DNA from: CAIKNB01 sp964415965
Lineage (GTDB): Bacteria; Patescibacteriota; Patescibacteriia; 2-12-FULL-60-25
Assembly: GCA_964415965.1 (NCBI GenBank)
Contig: CAYQCK010000001.1
Location: 310,001-374,000, forward strand
Direction of reading: 5' to 3'
DNA length: 64,000 nt
Position numbers and translations under genes: made by a program
The notes under the pieces: model-generated
The model's database searches: none
Told to the model about the DNA's origin: nothing
Seen by the model: the letters and a program-made list of their open reading frames with translations, nothing else
Part shown: positions 37,119 through 47,348 of the stretch, piece by piece
How the letters are laid out: each line of letters starts with the position of its first letter
How positions within the stretch are numbered: position 1 is the first letter of the stretch

Positions 37119-38354
37119 ATGGTCAAAAATAACACAAAATTCAAAGAAACCGAGCTTGGGCCGATTCCGGAAGAATGGGAGATTGTTACTTTGCCCAAGG
37201 TCTCGAGGAATTTGGATAGCAAGAGAAGACCGTTGAGTTCGGCGGAAAGAGAAAGAATGAAAGGCGAATATCCTTACTATGGGGCTGCAGGAATTATCGA
37301 CTGGGTAAATGATTTTATCTTGGATGGAAAATATTTATTGGTAGCTGAGGATGGTACGGTTACAGATTCTTTTGGGCATCCAACCCTCCAATTAACGGAT
37401 GGAAAATTTTGGGTTAGTAACCATGCGCATGTCTTACAGTGTGAGAGCTACGACGAGTTGAAATATATTTATTACGCATTAAAAAATACTCAAATCACCG
37501 CTTTTGTCACTGGAGCCGTGCAACCCAAGCTAAACCAAGAAAATTTAAATTCCATCCCATTGGCATACCCGACGGAGGCCACAGAAAGAAATGAAATCTC
37601 CTCCATTCTCTCCTCACTCGACGACAAGATTGAGCTTAATCGCCAAATCAACGCCAACCTTGAGAAAATCGCGAGTGCGCTGTTCAAGCGTTGGTTCGTG
37701 GATTTTGAATTCCCGGATAAAAACGGCAAACCCTACAGATCCAGCGGTGGGAAAATGGTGGAATCCGAGATGGGGGAGATTCCAAAGGGGTGGAGGGTGG
37801 GGAAGCTCGGCGATATTGCTAAAAATATTAAACGTAGCATTAAGGCGAGTGATATTACCTCAGATAAGCCATATATTGGGCTCGAGCACATGCCGAGACA
37901 CAGTATCTCGCTTTCAGAATGGGGGAGTGGTGAAGGGCTTGGTAGTAATAAGTTTGAGTTTAAGCAAGGTGAGATATTGTTTGGAAAGTTACGCCCGTAT
38001 TTCCATAAAGTCGGCGTCGCCCCAGTAGACGGAGTATGCTCAACGGATATTTTAGTCGTGGCGCCAAAAGAACAAGAGTACTTTGGTTTTGCGCTCGGTC
38101 ACATTTCGAGCGAAATATTTATTAAATTCACCGAGGGGTCTTCTTCTGGAACAAGAATGCCGAGAACCAATTGGTCTGACATGGCTAAATACGAAGTCAT
38201 TTTGCCGCCAATGCCCGTTGTCTCAACTTTTTCAGAGATTATTTATTCTCTTATTAACCTTCTTCTTGAAAACGTTCTTGAAAACCATACACTAGCGGCA
38301 CAGCGCGATTTTCTCCTACCACGCTTGATGAGCGGAAAAATACGAATGAAATAG
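37119..38354 (+). CDS. hsdS: type I restriction specificity subunit HsdS
   Basis: 411 aa from ATG 37119. Two target-recognition domains (about 10-155 and 225-370), each opening with the GPIPEEWEIVTL / GEIPKGWRVGKL motif, separated by conserved helices around ISSILSSLDDKIELNRQINA and LFKRWFVDFEFP. C-terminal helices end AQRDFLLPRLMSGKIRMK. It reads the DNA target for HsdM/HsdR. AT-rich, as usual for HsdS that is exchanged between strains. 110 bp separates it from the NYN gene; hsdS may have its own promoter there (ACAATATACCTA region), low confidence. Confidence 0.94.
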   Translation: MVKNNTKFKETELGPIPEEWEIVTLPKVSRNLDSKRRPLSSAERERMKGEYPYYGAAGIIDWVNDFILDGKYLLVAEDGTVTDSFGHPTLQLTDGKFWVSNHAHVLQCESYDELKYIYYALKNTQITAFVTGAVQPKLNQENLNSIPLAYPTEATERNEISSILSSLDDKIELNRQINANLEKIASALFKRWFVDFEFPDKNGKPYRSSGGKMVESEMGEIPKGWRVGKLGDIAKNIKRSIKASDITSDKPYIGLEHMPRHSISLSEWGSGEGLGSNKFEFKQGEILFGKLRPYFHKVGVAPVDGVCSTDILVVAPKEQEYFGFALGHISSEIFIKFTEGSSSGTRMPRTNWSDMAKYEVILPPMPVVSTFSEIIYSLINLLLENVLENHTLAAQRDFLLPRLMSGKIRMK

Positions 38355-38356
38355 TT

Positions 38357-39190
38357 ATGGCAAATTTGAATACCAACGAAAAGCAAGTTCTTGAGAAGCT
38401 ATTTCAAATGGGCAGTGGCTATGTTTTGAATTTTTCGGATAGAACGATGGATGAGTACTTTAAGGATGACATTGGTGTAAATATTTTCGATCAAAAATAC
38501 AACTATGCCAGCGGATCCAAGGCTAATCGCATACGAGGATTTTGGCAGGTCGAGGATGATGCCATGGTAGGAAAATCGATAAAAAAACTTATTGAATATA
38601 TTGAAAATCAGATTTTGCTCGGTCATTACAGATCTGTTGATTTTCCTCAGGAGTTGTTATCACGTGGAAAAAATATAGCCGATCGACTCAGCGGTGCACG
38701 ATCTGTAACTGGAGACGTTAATGAAGATGAGTTTGTTAATCGTGATTTTAAAAATGTTTCAATCGACAAATTGGGATTAAACACTGTCGTTTCAGCTGTG
38801 CTTCAGCAAAGGCTGGATGAGATAAATAGGTGTATAAATGCGAAAGCTTCTTTAGCGGTGATTTTTCTTTGCGGTAGCACCTTAGAAGGTGTATTGCTTG
38901 GAATTGCAACCAATAGAGTGAAAGAATTCAATCAAGCAGCGACCAGTCCGAAGGATAAAACTGGGAAAGTTAAGCCTTTTCCGGATTGGAAACTGAATGA
39001 TTTTATCAATGTAGCCCGGGAGCTTGGTCTGATTGGTGAAGACGTAAAGAAGTTCAGTCACGCCCTACGCGATTTTAGAAATTATATTCATCCTTTCCAA
39101 CAAATATCCTCAGGCTTCAATCCAGATCAACATACAGCGAAAATTTGTTCGCAAGTACTGCTGGCTGCAATCACCCAATTATCTTCATAA
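38357..39190 (+). CDS. AbiJ-N-terminal/HEPN-like protein in the restriction operon
   Basis: 277 aa, 2 nt after hsdS. Residues about 9-70 (LEKLFQMGSGYVLNFSDRTM, then YASGSKANRIRGFWQ) match the AbiJ N-terminal domain type 3 pattern. The C-terminal half is helical and ends with HALRDFRNYIHPFQ, an R-x6-H motif of HEPN RNases (R of RDF, H of YIH). Both features occur in abortive-infection proteins. AT-rich. 3 nt before hsdR. An abortive-infection back-up to restriction is inference from family and place. Confidence 0.7.
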   Translation: MANLNTNEKQVLEKLFQMGSGYVLNFSDRTMDEYFKDDIGVNIFDQKYNYASGSKANRIRGFWQVEDDAMVGKSIKKLIEYIENQILLGHYRSVDFPQELLSRGKNIADRLSGARSVTGDVNEDEFVNRDFKNVSIDKLGLNTVVSAVLQQRLDEINRCINAKASLAVIFLCGSTLEGVLLGIATNRVKEFNQAATSPKDKTGKVKPFPDWKLNDFINVARELGLIGEDVKKFSHALRDFRNYIHPFQQISSGFNPDQHTAKICSQVLLAAITQLSS

Positions 39191-39193
39191 CTT

Positions 39194-42100
39194 ATGTCTA
39201 GTAATAAATTCACCGAATCCGATCTAGAAGTCGCGACGCTCGAATGGCTCGAGGAGCTTGGATTTTCGATTGCGTTCGGGCCGAGCTTGGCGCCGGATGG
39301 CGAGGCGCCGGAGCGGAAGTCGTACAAGGACGTCGTGTTGGTCGGACGTTTGCGTTCGGCTATTGAGCGGATTAATCCGACGATTCCGGATGAGGCGCAA
39401 GAAGAAACTCTTAAACGAGTCGTGAATGTCGCGTATTCCAATCCGAGTCTATTGGAAACCAATCATGCTTTCCATAAAATGCTGACCGAGGGCGTGGATG
39501 TGGAATATCGCCGCGAGGATGGGACGATTGCCGGAGATAAGGTTTATCTTTTGGATACGAAGTCCGTCGGCAACAATGATTGGTTGGCGGTGAATCAATT
39601 TACGGTCATCGAAAATAACCACAATCGCCGGCCGGATGTCGTAATTTTCTTAAATGGTTTGCCTTTGGCGGTTTTTGAACTGAAGAACCCGACGGATCCG
39701 AACGCCACGGTCAAGAACGCGTTTAATCAAATCCAAACCTACAAATCAGAGATTCCGTCGCTGTTCACATACAATTCTCTGAACGTCATCAGCGACGGCA
39801 TCGACACGCGCCTCGGTTCTTTGACTGCCGACTTCGAGCGCTTCATGAAATGGCGCACTATGGAAGGTGATACGGTCGCGCCCGCGTCCATTCCAGAGAT
39901 GGAAGTCTTGCTGAAGGGGGTGTTTGAGAAAGAGCGGCTGCTTGATGTTTTTAGGAACTTTTTGGTGTTCATGGAAGAGAAGGATTCAAAATTGAATGTG
40001 ACGCGCATCGTCAAAATCCTCGCGGCTTATCACCAATATCATGCCACCAACAAAGCGGTGGCGCGGACGCTTGAGGCGACGTCAACGGAAGGCGACAGGC
40101 GTTGCGGCGTGGTGTGGCACACGCAGGGTTCGGGCAAATCGCTGACCATGGCTTTTTACGCGGGTAAAATCATCCAAGTTTTGGATAATCCCACGCTCGT
40201 GGTCCTGACTGACCGCAATGATCTGGATGACCAGCTGTTCGGCGTATTTGCTGGCTGCCACGAGCTGATGCGCCAAACGCCGGTGCAGGCGCAGGACCGC
40301 GCGGATCTCCAACGTTTGCTGTCGGTCGCGTCCGGCGGCGTCATCTTCACGACCATCCAGAAATTTCAGTTCGATAATCCGTTCGGCAAAGGAGCGCTGT
40401 CCGAGCGGCGGAACATCGTGGTCATCGCGGACGAGGCGCATCGGAGCCAGTACGATTTTATCGACGGCTTCGCGCGCCACATGCGCGACGCTTTGCCTAA
40501 TGCATCGTTCATCGGTTTCACGGGCACGCCCATCGAACTGCGCGATGCAAATACCCGCGCCGTGTTCGGCGAATATGTGGACGTGTATGACATCACCCGT
40601 GCCGTCGAGGACCACGCGACCGTGCCGATTTATTACGAAGCGCGTTTGGCGAAGATCAAGCTCTTGGACTCGGAAAAGCCGAAGATCGATCCGGAATTCG
40701 AAGAGCTGACCGAAGGCGAGGAAATCGCGCGGAAAGAACAGCTCAAAAGCAAATGGGCGCGGCTTGAGGCTATGGTCGGTTCAGAGAAGCGCATCAAGCT
40801 CATCGCCAAAGACGTGGTCGAGCATTTTGAGGCGCGTCTCGATGCTTTGGACGGCAAAGGCATGTTCGTGGCCATGAGCCGGCGCATAGCAGTAGAGCTG
40901 TACGACGAAATCATCAAATTGCGTCCGCAGTGGCACAGTGATGATATCGACAAGGGCTTCATCAAGGTCGTTATGACCTCGGCAGCCAGCGACCCGGCAA
41001 GTTTTCAGAAGCATAGCTACACTAAGGATAAACGCGAACGGCTGACTGAACGGATGAAGGATCCGAGAGACGATTTGAAATTCGTCATTGTGCGTGACAT
41101 GTGGCTCACGGGTTTTGATGCGCCGTCGCTACACACCATGTACGTGGACAAGCCCATGCAAGGCCACGGCCTCATGCAGGCGATTGCCCGCGTGAACCGC
41201 ATCTACAAAGACAAGCAAGGTGGTCTGATCGTCGATTACCTCGGCATCGCACCGTCGTTGAAGGAGGCGCTGTCGCATTACGCTGACAGCGACCGGGCTG
41301 CGCCGACGATACCGCAGGAAGAAGCAATTTCGGTCATGCTCGAGAAATACGAGGTGGTCAAAGGCATGTTCCACGGCTTCGACTACGCGGCGTATTTCAC
41401 GGCTAAAGCCTCGGACCGCACACGCATCCTCGCCGCATCATTAGACTATGTCCTGGGTCTGGAAAAGGGGAAGGAGCGGTATCTGAAAGCCGTCACTGAG
41501 CTGTCGTTCGCCTTCTCATTGTCAGTCCCAAGCGACGAAGCGCTGAAAATCAGGGATGACGTCGGATTTTTCCAGGCGTTGAAATCCATCATCTCGAAAT
41601 TCGAGCAGACGGGCGGCGCCGGCGGGCCGACGGATGAGGATTACGACCATGCCATCCGGCAGATCGTGGCGCATGCCGTGGCTTCGGACGAGGTCGTCAA
41701 CATCTTCGACGCGGCCGGACTGAAATCGCCCAACGTCGCGGTTCTGTCCGATGAGTTTTTGGAAGAAGTTCGCCATCTCGAACACAAGAACGTGGCGTTA
41801 GAGCTCTTGAAGAAACTTTTGGGTGACGAAATCCGGACGATGCAGAAGAGATTCCTGGTAAAGTCGCGTTCATTCTCGAAGATGCTCGAAGACACGATCC
41901 GCAAATACCAGAATCAGACCATTGAAGCAGCGCAAGTCATCCTCGAACTTGTCGAATTAGCCAAGAAAATCCGCGCCGAACAAGAGCGTGGCCAGAACCT
42001 GAAGCTCACGCAGGATGAGATCGCTTTCTACGACGCGCTGTGCGTAAACGAAAGCGCCGTACTGGAGCTTGGCGACGAGACGTTGAAAAAAATCGCCCAT

Positions 42101-42337
42101 GAACTGGTGCTGATGTTGCGCAACAATACGGCCATCGATTGGACTTTGAAGGAGAGTGTGCAGGCCAAACTGCGAGTACTCGTAAAAAAACTGCTGAATA
42201 AATATAAATATCCTCCGGACAAGCAAGAATCGGCTACGAAGACAGTCCTGGAGCAAGCTGAGGTGCTTTGCCGTGATTGGGGAGAAGTGAAAGAAAAAGC
42301 CGTTACCGGAGTGCTGGAGAATTTCTCGAAGAATTAG
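39194..42337 (+). CDS. hsdR: type I restriction endonuclease subunit HsdR
   Basis: 1047 aa. N-terminal PD-(D/E)xK nuclease with RRPDVVIFLNGLPLAVFELKNP (about 138-159), then SF2 translocase: HTQGSGKSLTMAFYAG, TDRNDLDDQLF, DEAHRSQYD, GFTGTPIE, and motif VI-like MQAIARVNRIYK. C-terminal helical domain that binds the methylase. It cuts unmodified DNA after translocation. Complete, no frameshift, so the system looks functional. Confidence 0.95.
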   Translation: MSSNKFTESDLEVATLEWLEELGFSIAFGPSLAPDGEAPERKSYKDVVLVGRLRSAIERINPTIPDEAQEETLKRVVNVAYSNPSLLETNHAFHKMLTEGVDVEYRREDGTIAGDKVYLLDTKSVGNNDWLAVNQFTVIENNHNRRPDVVIFLNGLPLAVFELKNPTDPNATVKNAFNQIQTYKSEIPSLFTYNSLNVISDGIDTRLGSLTADFERFMKWRTMEGDTVAPASIPEMEVLLKGVFEKERLLDVFRNFLVFMEEKDSKLNVTRIVKILAAYHQYHATNKAVARTLEATSTEGDRRCGVVWHTQGSGKSLTMAFYAGKIIQVLDNPTLVVLTDRNDLDDQLFGVFAGCHELMRQTPVQAQDRADLQRLLSVASGGVIFTTIQKFQFDNPFGKGALSERRNIVVIADEAHRSQYDFIDGFARHMRDALPNASFIGFTGTPIELRDANTRAVFGEYVDVYDITRAVEDHATVPIYYEARLAKIKLLDSEKPKIDPEFEELTEGEEIARKEQLKSKWARLEAMVGSEKRIKLIAKDVVEHFEARLDALDGKGMFVAMSRRIAVELYDEIIKLRPQWHSDDIDKGFIKVVMTSAASDPASFQKHSYTKDKRERLTERMKDPRDDLKFVIVRDMWLTGFDAPSLHTMYVDKPMQGHGLMQAIARVNRIYKDKQGGLIVDYLGIAPSLKEALSHYADSDRAAPTIPQEEAISVMLEKYEVVKGMFHGFDYAAYFTAKASDRTRILAASLDYVLGLEKGKERYLKAVTELSFAFSLSVPSDEALKIRDDVGFFQALKSIISKFEQTGGAGGPTDEDYDHAIRQIVAHAVASDEVVNIFDAAGLKSPNVAVLSDEFLEEVRHLEHKNVALELLKKLLGDEIRTMQKRFLVKSRSFSKMLEDTIRKYQNQTIEAAQVILELVELAKKIRAEQERGQNLKLTQDEIAFYDALCVNESAVLELGDETLKKIAHELVLMLRNNTAIDWTLKESVQAKLRVLVKKLLNKYKYPPDKQESATKTVLEQAEVLCRDWGEVKEKAVTGVLENFSKN

Positions 42338-42386
42338 CCAATTAACATCTCCTGCAGGCCTTGAGCCGTCAGCAGGACCAAAATAT

Positions 42387-45300
42387 ATGCCAGACCAACC
42401 GGCCAGCGCGCCTGAAATCCAGAAAGCGCCTTTCGTCCACCTCCATGCGCATTCCATGTATTCGCTCTTGGATGCTTTGGGCGATCCTTCGGATTTCGTG
42501 GCCAAGGCCAAGGAGCTGGGCTACGACGCCATCGCGCTCACGGATCACGCCAGCCTGTACGGCGCCATCGAGTTCTACGAGGCGGCGACCAAGGCCGGCA
42601 TCAAGCCCATCATCGGCGTCGAGGCGTACCTCGCGCCGAACAAGCTGACCGACAAGCGGCCGCGCATCGACGACCATGTTTCGCACCTGACGCTCCTGGC
42701 CGAGACCGACGAGGGTTACCGGAACCTCCTGAAGCTCATCTCTATATCCTACCTCGACGGTTTCTACTACAAGCCGCGCATGGACAAGGAAATCCTGCGC
42801 GAGATGCACGGCGGGCTCATCGCCCTGTCCGGCTGCATGAAAGGGGAGATACCCAAGGCTTGCCAGGCGCACGACGAGGAAAAAGCCGAGCAGCTCATCC
42901 ATGAATACGTCGGCATCTTCGGCGCCGACAACTTCTTCCTCGAGCTCGTGCACCATCCCGAGTCCGCCACCCAGAACGACATCAACTTCCGGCTCGTCAA
43001 CCTGTCCAAAAAGACCGGCGTACCGCTGGTCGCGACCAAGGACTCGCACTACCTGTCGCCGGAATACGCCGACGCCCAGGATGCGCTCCAGTGCATCCAT
43101 GACGGCAAGCTCCTCTCCGACATCAACCGTTACACCATCTCGGACCTGGACCATTCGCTGGTCGCGCCCGACGTCATGGTCGAGGGATTCAAGGACAATC
43201 CCGAAGCCATCGAGAACACGCGGCGCATCGCCGACCGCTGCAACGTCAAGATCGAGCTGGGCAAGAACCATTTGCCGGTCTTCGAGGTCCCCGAGGGCGA
43301 GACGCCGGACACCCAGCTGCGCAAGCTGTGCCTCGAGGGGATGAAGGAGCGCTATCCCGCCGGCGCCGCGCCCGAAGCCCTGGAACGCCTCGACTTCGAG
43401 CTCGCCACCATCGAGCGCATGGGTTTCGCCTCGTACTTCCTCATCGTCCACGACTACGTCAACTGGGCCAAGGACCACGGCGTCATCGTGGGCCCGGGAC
43501 GCGGTTCGGCCGCCGGTTCCATCGTGGCTTATTCCCTCAAGATCACCAACCTGGACCCGCTGGCGTACGGCCTGCTGTTCGAGCGCTTCCTGAATCCTGA
43601 CCGCATCTCGATGCCGGATATCGACATGGATTTCGACGACATCAAGCGCAAGGACGTCATCGAGTACGTGTCGCAGAAGTACGGCCGCGACCGCGTGGCC
43701 GGCATCATCACCTTCGGCACCATGGCCGCGCGCGCCGCGGTCCGCGACGTGGGCCGCGTGCTCGGGCTGACGTTCCAAGAGGTCGACCAGGTGGCCAAGG
43801 TCATCCCGCCGCCGGTCCAGGGGCGCCACATCCCGCTCGAGAAGTCGGTCGTCGAAGTGCCGGAGCTCAAGGCCATGTACGAAGCCGACCAGCGCGTGCA
43901 CCAGCTCATCGACCTGGCCATCAAGCTCGAAGGCACGGCGCGCCACGCTTCCCAGCACGCCTGCGGCATCGTCATCGCGCCGTCGCCGCTCATCGAATTC
44001 TCGCCGCTCCAGAAGGCCCAGGGCGGCGACGTCGAACAGGTTAGCCAATACTCGCTCCATCCGGTCGAGGTCGTGGGCCTGCTCAAGATGGACTTCCTCG
44101 GGCTCTCCAACCTGACCGTCATCCGCGAATGCCTCGAGATCATGGAAGCCGTGCATGGCGTGGCCGTGGACATCGACAAGCTGCGGCTCGACGACGCGCC
44201 GACCTACGCGCTCCTCGGCAAAGGCGAGACCACCGGGGTGTTCCAGCTCGAATCCGACGGCATGAAGCGCTACATCCGCGAACTCAAGCCGACGCGCATC
44301 GAGGACATCATCGCCATGGTCGCGCTCTACCGGCCCGGCCCGATGCAGTTCATCGACTCGTTCATCGCCCGCAAGCACGGCAAGGAGAAGATCACCTACA
44401 TGCATCCCTTGCTCGAGGGCGCTTTGGCCAACACCTACGGCATCCCGGTCTACCAGGAGCAGGTCATGCAAGTCTCCAAGGACATGGCCGGCTTCACCGG
44501 CGGCCAGGCCGACACCTTGCGTAAGGCCATGGGCAAGAAAATCGCCAAGCTCATGGCCGAAATGCGCGAGAAGTTCATCCAGGGCTCGGTCGGGAACGGA
44601 GTCAGGCAGGAAATAGCCGAGGCGATCTTCCAGCAGTTCGAGGAATTCGCGGCCTACGGCTTCAACAAATCCCACGCCGCCTGTTACGCGCTCATCGCTT
44701 ATCAAACCGCATTCCTCAAGGCGCATTGGCCCGAGTGCTTCATGGCCGCGCTCATGAATTCCGACTCGCTGAACCTCGACCGCATCACCATCGAGGTCGA
44801 GGAGTGCCGGCGCATGGGCCTCAAAGTCCTGCCGCCGGACCTGAACGAATCGTACGCCGGTTTCTCCGTCGTCAAATCCTCGGTCAACAAGGAATATGCC
44901 CAGCAGGTAGGGGAGGAATTCGGCACGCCGACCATCCGTTTCGGCCTGGTCGCCATCAAGGGCTTGGGCACGGACGTGGTCGAAGCCATCGTCCACGAAC
45001 GCAAGACCAACGGCAAGTTCGGCGACCTTGCTGATTTCCTGAAGCGCGTCAAAGGCAAGGTCGTGAACCGCAAATCCCTCGAGGCGCTCATCCGTTCCGG
45101 CGCGCTCGACCGCTTCGGCGACCGTAACCAGCTCCTGTTCAACATCGAGGCGCTCCTCGAATACCACCGCAACCACGAGAAGGAAGAATCCACCGGCCAG
45201 GTCAACCTCTTCGCCATGGCGTCGACGGCGGCGCCGGCCGCGTCGCTCCAGCTCCGTCCGGCCCCGCCGGCCGACCAGCGCGAACTGCTCATGTGGGAGA

Positions 45301-46046
45301 AGGAACTCCTCGGCCTGTATGTCTCCGGCCATCCGTACAAGGTCTATGCCGCGCGCCTGTCAGGCATCGCCTGGCCCATCCGGGATCTGCGGCAGAAACT
45401 CAAGGACAAAGTCGTGCGCATCGCCGGCGTCGTGACCCAAGCCAAGAAGATCCGCACCAAGAACAACGAGAACATGGTGTTCGCCGAGATCGAAGACCTG
45501 ACCGGCAAGTGCGAAGCCATCGTCTTCCCGCGGACCCTCCAGGAGACGGCCGCCTGCTGGGACGTGGACCGCGTCCTGGTCGTGACCGGCCGGCCGCAGG
45601 ACAAAGACGGCTCGCTCAAGGTCCTGGCCGAGACCGCCTACGAGGTCACACCGGATAACATCGACGAGATTGCCAAGGGACAGCCCGGGGGAGGCGGGGG
45701 TAGCCGCTCGGATTTCGCCGAATCCATCAGGTCGGCCCCGGGTTTTGTCCCGGACGACGGCCAAGACGCCCCGCCGGCCGAAATCCTGGACGCGCCGGAG
45801 ATCGAATCCCAATCCGCGCCGCAATCCCTGACGCTCCATGTGCGGGCGACCTTGCCCGAGACCGTGATCCTGCGTCTGCGGCGGATTTTCGACGAAAAGC
45901 GCGGCCAACATCCGGTCTTTTTCCTCATCGACGACGTGGATGGCCCGCGGCGCATCAAATCATCGGCCAAAATCGCCTGGAGCGAGGAAATCGTCAAGGA
46001 AATCGAAGGCATCCTGGGGCCCGGGACGGTCAAAATCGGGCAATAA
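42387..46046 (+). CDS. dnaE: DNA polymerase III alpha subunit
   Basis: Replicative polymerase, 1219 aa from ATG 42387. N-terminal PHP domain (FVHLHAHSMYSLLDALGDPS), polymerase palm with PDIDMDFDD and GRGSAAGS, fingers (NKSHAACYALIAYQTAFLK), helix-hairpin-helix, then an OB fold (VRIAGVVTQAKKIRT...MVFAEIEDLTG) and a short extra C-terminal domain. No proofreading exonuclease domain, so DnaE1 type. 49 bp after hsdR with no clear terminator. Confidence 0.96.
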   Translation: MPDQPASAPEIQKAPFVHLHAHSMYSLLDALGDPSDFVAKAKELGYDAIALTDHASLYGAIEFYEAATKAGIKPIIGVEAYLAPNKLTDKRPRIDDHVSHLTLLAETDEGYRNLLKLISISYLDGFYYKPRMDKEILREMHGGLIALSGCMKGEIPKACQAHDEEKAEQLIHEYVGIFGADNFFLELVHHPESATQNDINFRLVNLSKKTGVPLVATKDSHYLSPEYADAQDALQCIHDGKLLSDINRYTISDLDHSLVAPDVMVEGFKDNPEAIENTRRIADRCNVKIELGKNHLPVFEVPEGETPDTQLRKLCLEGMKERYPAGAAPEALERLDFELATIERMGFASYFLIVHDYVNWAKDHGVIVGPGRGSAAGSIVAYSLKITNLDPLAYGLLFERFLNPDRISMPDIDMDFDDIKRKDVIEYVSQKYGRDRVAGIITFGTMAARAAVRDVGRVLGLTFQEVDQVAKVIPPPVQGRHIPLEKSVVEVPELKAMYEADQRVHQLIDLAIKLEGTARHASQHACGIVIAPSPLIEFSPLQKAQGGDVEQVSQYSLHPVEVVGLLKMDFLGLSNLTVIRECLEIMEAVHGVAVDIDKLRLDDAPTYALLGKGETTGVFQLESDGMKRYIRELKPTRIEDIIAMVALYRPGPMQFIDSFIARKHGKEKITYMHPLLEGALANTYGIPVYQEQVMQVSKDMAGFTGGQADTLRKAMGKKIAKLMAEMREKFIQGSVGNGVRQEIAEAIFQQFEEFAAYGFNKSHAACYALIAYQTAFLKAHWPECFMAALMNSDSLNLDRITIEVEECRRMGLKVLPPDLNESYAGFSVVKSSVNKEYAQQVGEEFGTPTIRFGLVAIKGLGTDVVEAIVHERKTNGKFGDLADFLKRVKGKVVNRKSLEALIRSGALDRFGDRNQLLFNIEALLEYHRNHEKEESTGQVNLFAMASTAAPAASLQLRPAPPADQRELLMWEKELLGLYVSGHPYKVYAARLSGIAWPIRDLRQKLKDKVVRIAGVVTQAKKIRTKNNENMVFAEIEDLTGKCEAIVFPRTLQETAACWDVDRVLVVTGRPQDKDGSLKVLAETAYEVTPDNIDEIAKGQPGGGGGSRSDFAESIRSAPGFVPDDGQDAPPAEILDAPEIESQSAPQSLTLHVRATLPETVILRLRRIFDEKRGQHPVFFLIDDVDGPRRIKSSAKIAWSEEIVKEIEGILGPGTVKIGQ

Positions 46047-46112
46047 TGGTAAAGCGACAAACATCTATCCACCCGTCTGACGCCGAGTGCTGCCCCAGAG
46101 GGTCTTTTGTGC

Positions 46113-46118
46113 TATACT
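46113..46118 (+). promoter_or_regulatory. -10 element before the anchored baseplate-J-like gene
   Basis: TATACT in GTGCTATACTGAGG, 11 nt before ATG 46129. Same form as the -10 at 33045. No good -35 seen. Confidence 0.4.
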
Positions 46119-46128
46119 GAGGCCATCT

Positions 46129-47298
46129 ATGAGACTGCGTTCTTCGCATTCTTCGTTTCGGGAAAGCTTCCCCAAAGCCCAAGCCAATAACCTGTACCGC
46201 AACATCGCTTTCGGCTTCCTGGGGTTGACCGTCCTGACCGTCATCGGCGCCCTGTGGATCTCTTCGGTCCATGCCCGGGTCACGGTCAAGGTCAAACGCG
46301 ACTCGACCGAAGTTCAATCGGCCATTGAGGTAGCCAAGAATCCGGAGCAGAACCAGCTGCGCGGCCGGGTGGCGCAGGGGGTATACGAAAAAATCCAGGA
46401 ATTCGCAGTCAAGGAAACGTCGGCGACGCAGATCCCGGACGACGTGGAAGTCCAGGGGACGGTCAAAATCATCAACAACTACTCGAAGCCCCAGACCCTG
46501 GTCAAGACGACCCGCCTTTTGACGTCGGACGGACGCCTTTATCGCATCGACAAGAACGTCGTCGTCCAGCCCAAGCAGTCGGTCACGGTCACGGCCCATT
46601 CGGACAAGGCGGGCAAGGAGTATGTGCTGCCGGTCGGGACGAAGCTGACGATTCCGGGGCTGTGGATAGACATCCAGAAGTGGATTTACGCCGAAACCGT
46701 CAGCGGCTTCTCCGGCGGCCAGCAGATGGGCAAAATCGTGTCTTCGATGGATGTCTCGGACGCCCAGAAGAACCTCGAGGAAGCGGTTTTCGAGCAGGCC
46801 AAGAAGATGCTCCGGGCGGAAGCCCAAGTCGGGGACGATTGGCAGGCGGTCTATCAGAAGAGACTGGTCGAGAACAAGACCAATGTCTCGGCCGGCCAGA
46901 AGTCGGACCAGTTCCTGGCTTCGGTCAAGCTCGAAGTAAAGGCCGTGTTCTATCCCCAAAAGGACATGGACGCCCTGGTCAAACAGAAGCTCAAGGATCG
47001 CTTGCCGGACGGCCGCGAAATCACGAACTTCGATCCGTCGGCCATCTCGTTCAAGGTCGAGATGATGGATGTCCCGAACGAAAAAGCCAAGCTCTCTTTT
47101 TCCGCCCAAGCTTCGACCAAGCTGACCCAGGACAGCCCGTCCTTGTCGAAAGACGCTGTCGCCGGTTTGGGCCTCGAGGAGGCGAAATCCAAGCTTTTAT
47201 CCGTCGATGGCGTGGAATCGGTGGATATCCAGATCCGTCCGGCCTGGATCGGCAAGCTGCCGACCATGAAGGACCATATCGAGATCGTGGTGCAATAA
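46129..47298 (+). CDS. membrane-anchored baseplate-J-like protein
   Basis: 389 aa from ATG 46129 (MRLRSSHSS). Short basic start, one helix (about 28-48), then an extracytoplasmic region. The stretch VQGTVKIINNYSKPQTLVKT...SDGRLYRIDKNVVVQPKQSVTVTAHSDKAGKEYVLPVGTKLTIPG (about 108-175) resembles the beta-rich core of baseplate J/gp47 proteins. The rest alternates helices and strands and ends in a repeated VESVDIQIRP type of fold. There are no phage genes nearby, so a structural envelope role is more likely. Family link is tentative. Confidence 0.6.
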   Translation: MRLRSSHSSFRESFPKAQANNLYRNIAFGFLGLTVLTVIGALWISSVHARVTVKVKRDSTEVQSAIEVAKNPEQNQLRGRVAQGVYEKIQEFAVKETSATQIPDDVEVQGTVKIINNYSKPQTLVKTTRLLTSDGRLYRIDKNVVVQPKQSVTVTAHSDKAGKEYVLPVGTKLTIPGLWIDIQKWIYAETVSGFSGGQQMGKIVSSMDVSDAQKNLEEAVFEQAKKMLRAEAQVGDDWQAVYQKRLVENKTNVSAGQKSDQFLASVKLEVKAVFYPQKDMDALVKQKLKDRLPDGREITNFDPSAISFKVEMMDVPNEKAKLSFSAQASTKLTQDSPSLSKDAVAGLGLEEAKSKLLSVDGVESVDIQIRPAWIGKLPTMKDHIEIVVQ

Positions 47299-47315
47299 TT
47301 TGGATTGATGGTTCA

Positions 47316-47345
47316 AGGCGCCCGAAACAGGGCGCTTTTTGTTTT
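47316..47345 (+). terminator. rho-independent terminator
   Basis: GCGCCC / GGGCGC stem, loop GAAACA, then TTTTTGTTTTTTG. Separates the baseplate-J-like gene from the thrS promoter. Confidence 0.85.
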
Positions 47346-47348
47346 TTG

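Noticed and set aside
42369..45332. 987-codon open frame on minus
   Set aside because: Antisense to dnaE, whose motifs are complete; no own start signals or known domains.
46129..47298. Phage tail gene from the baseplate-J-like similarity
   Set aside because: Has an N-terminal membrane anchor and no phage neighbours.
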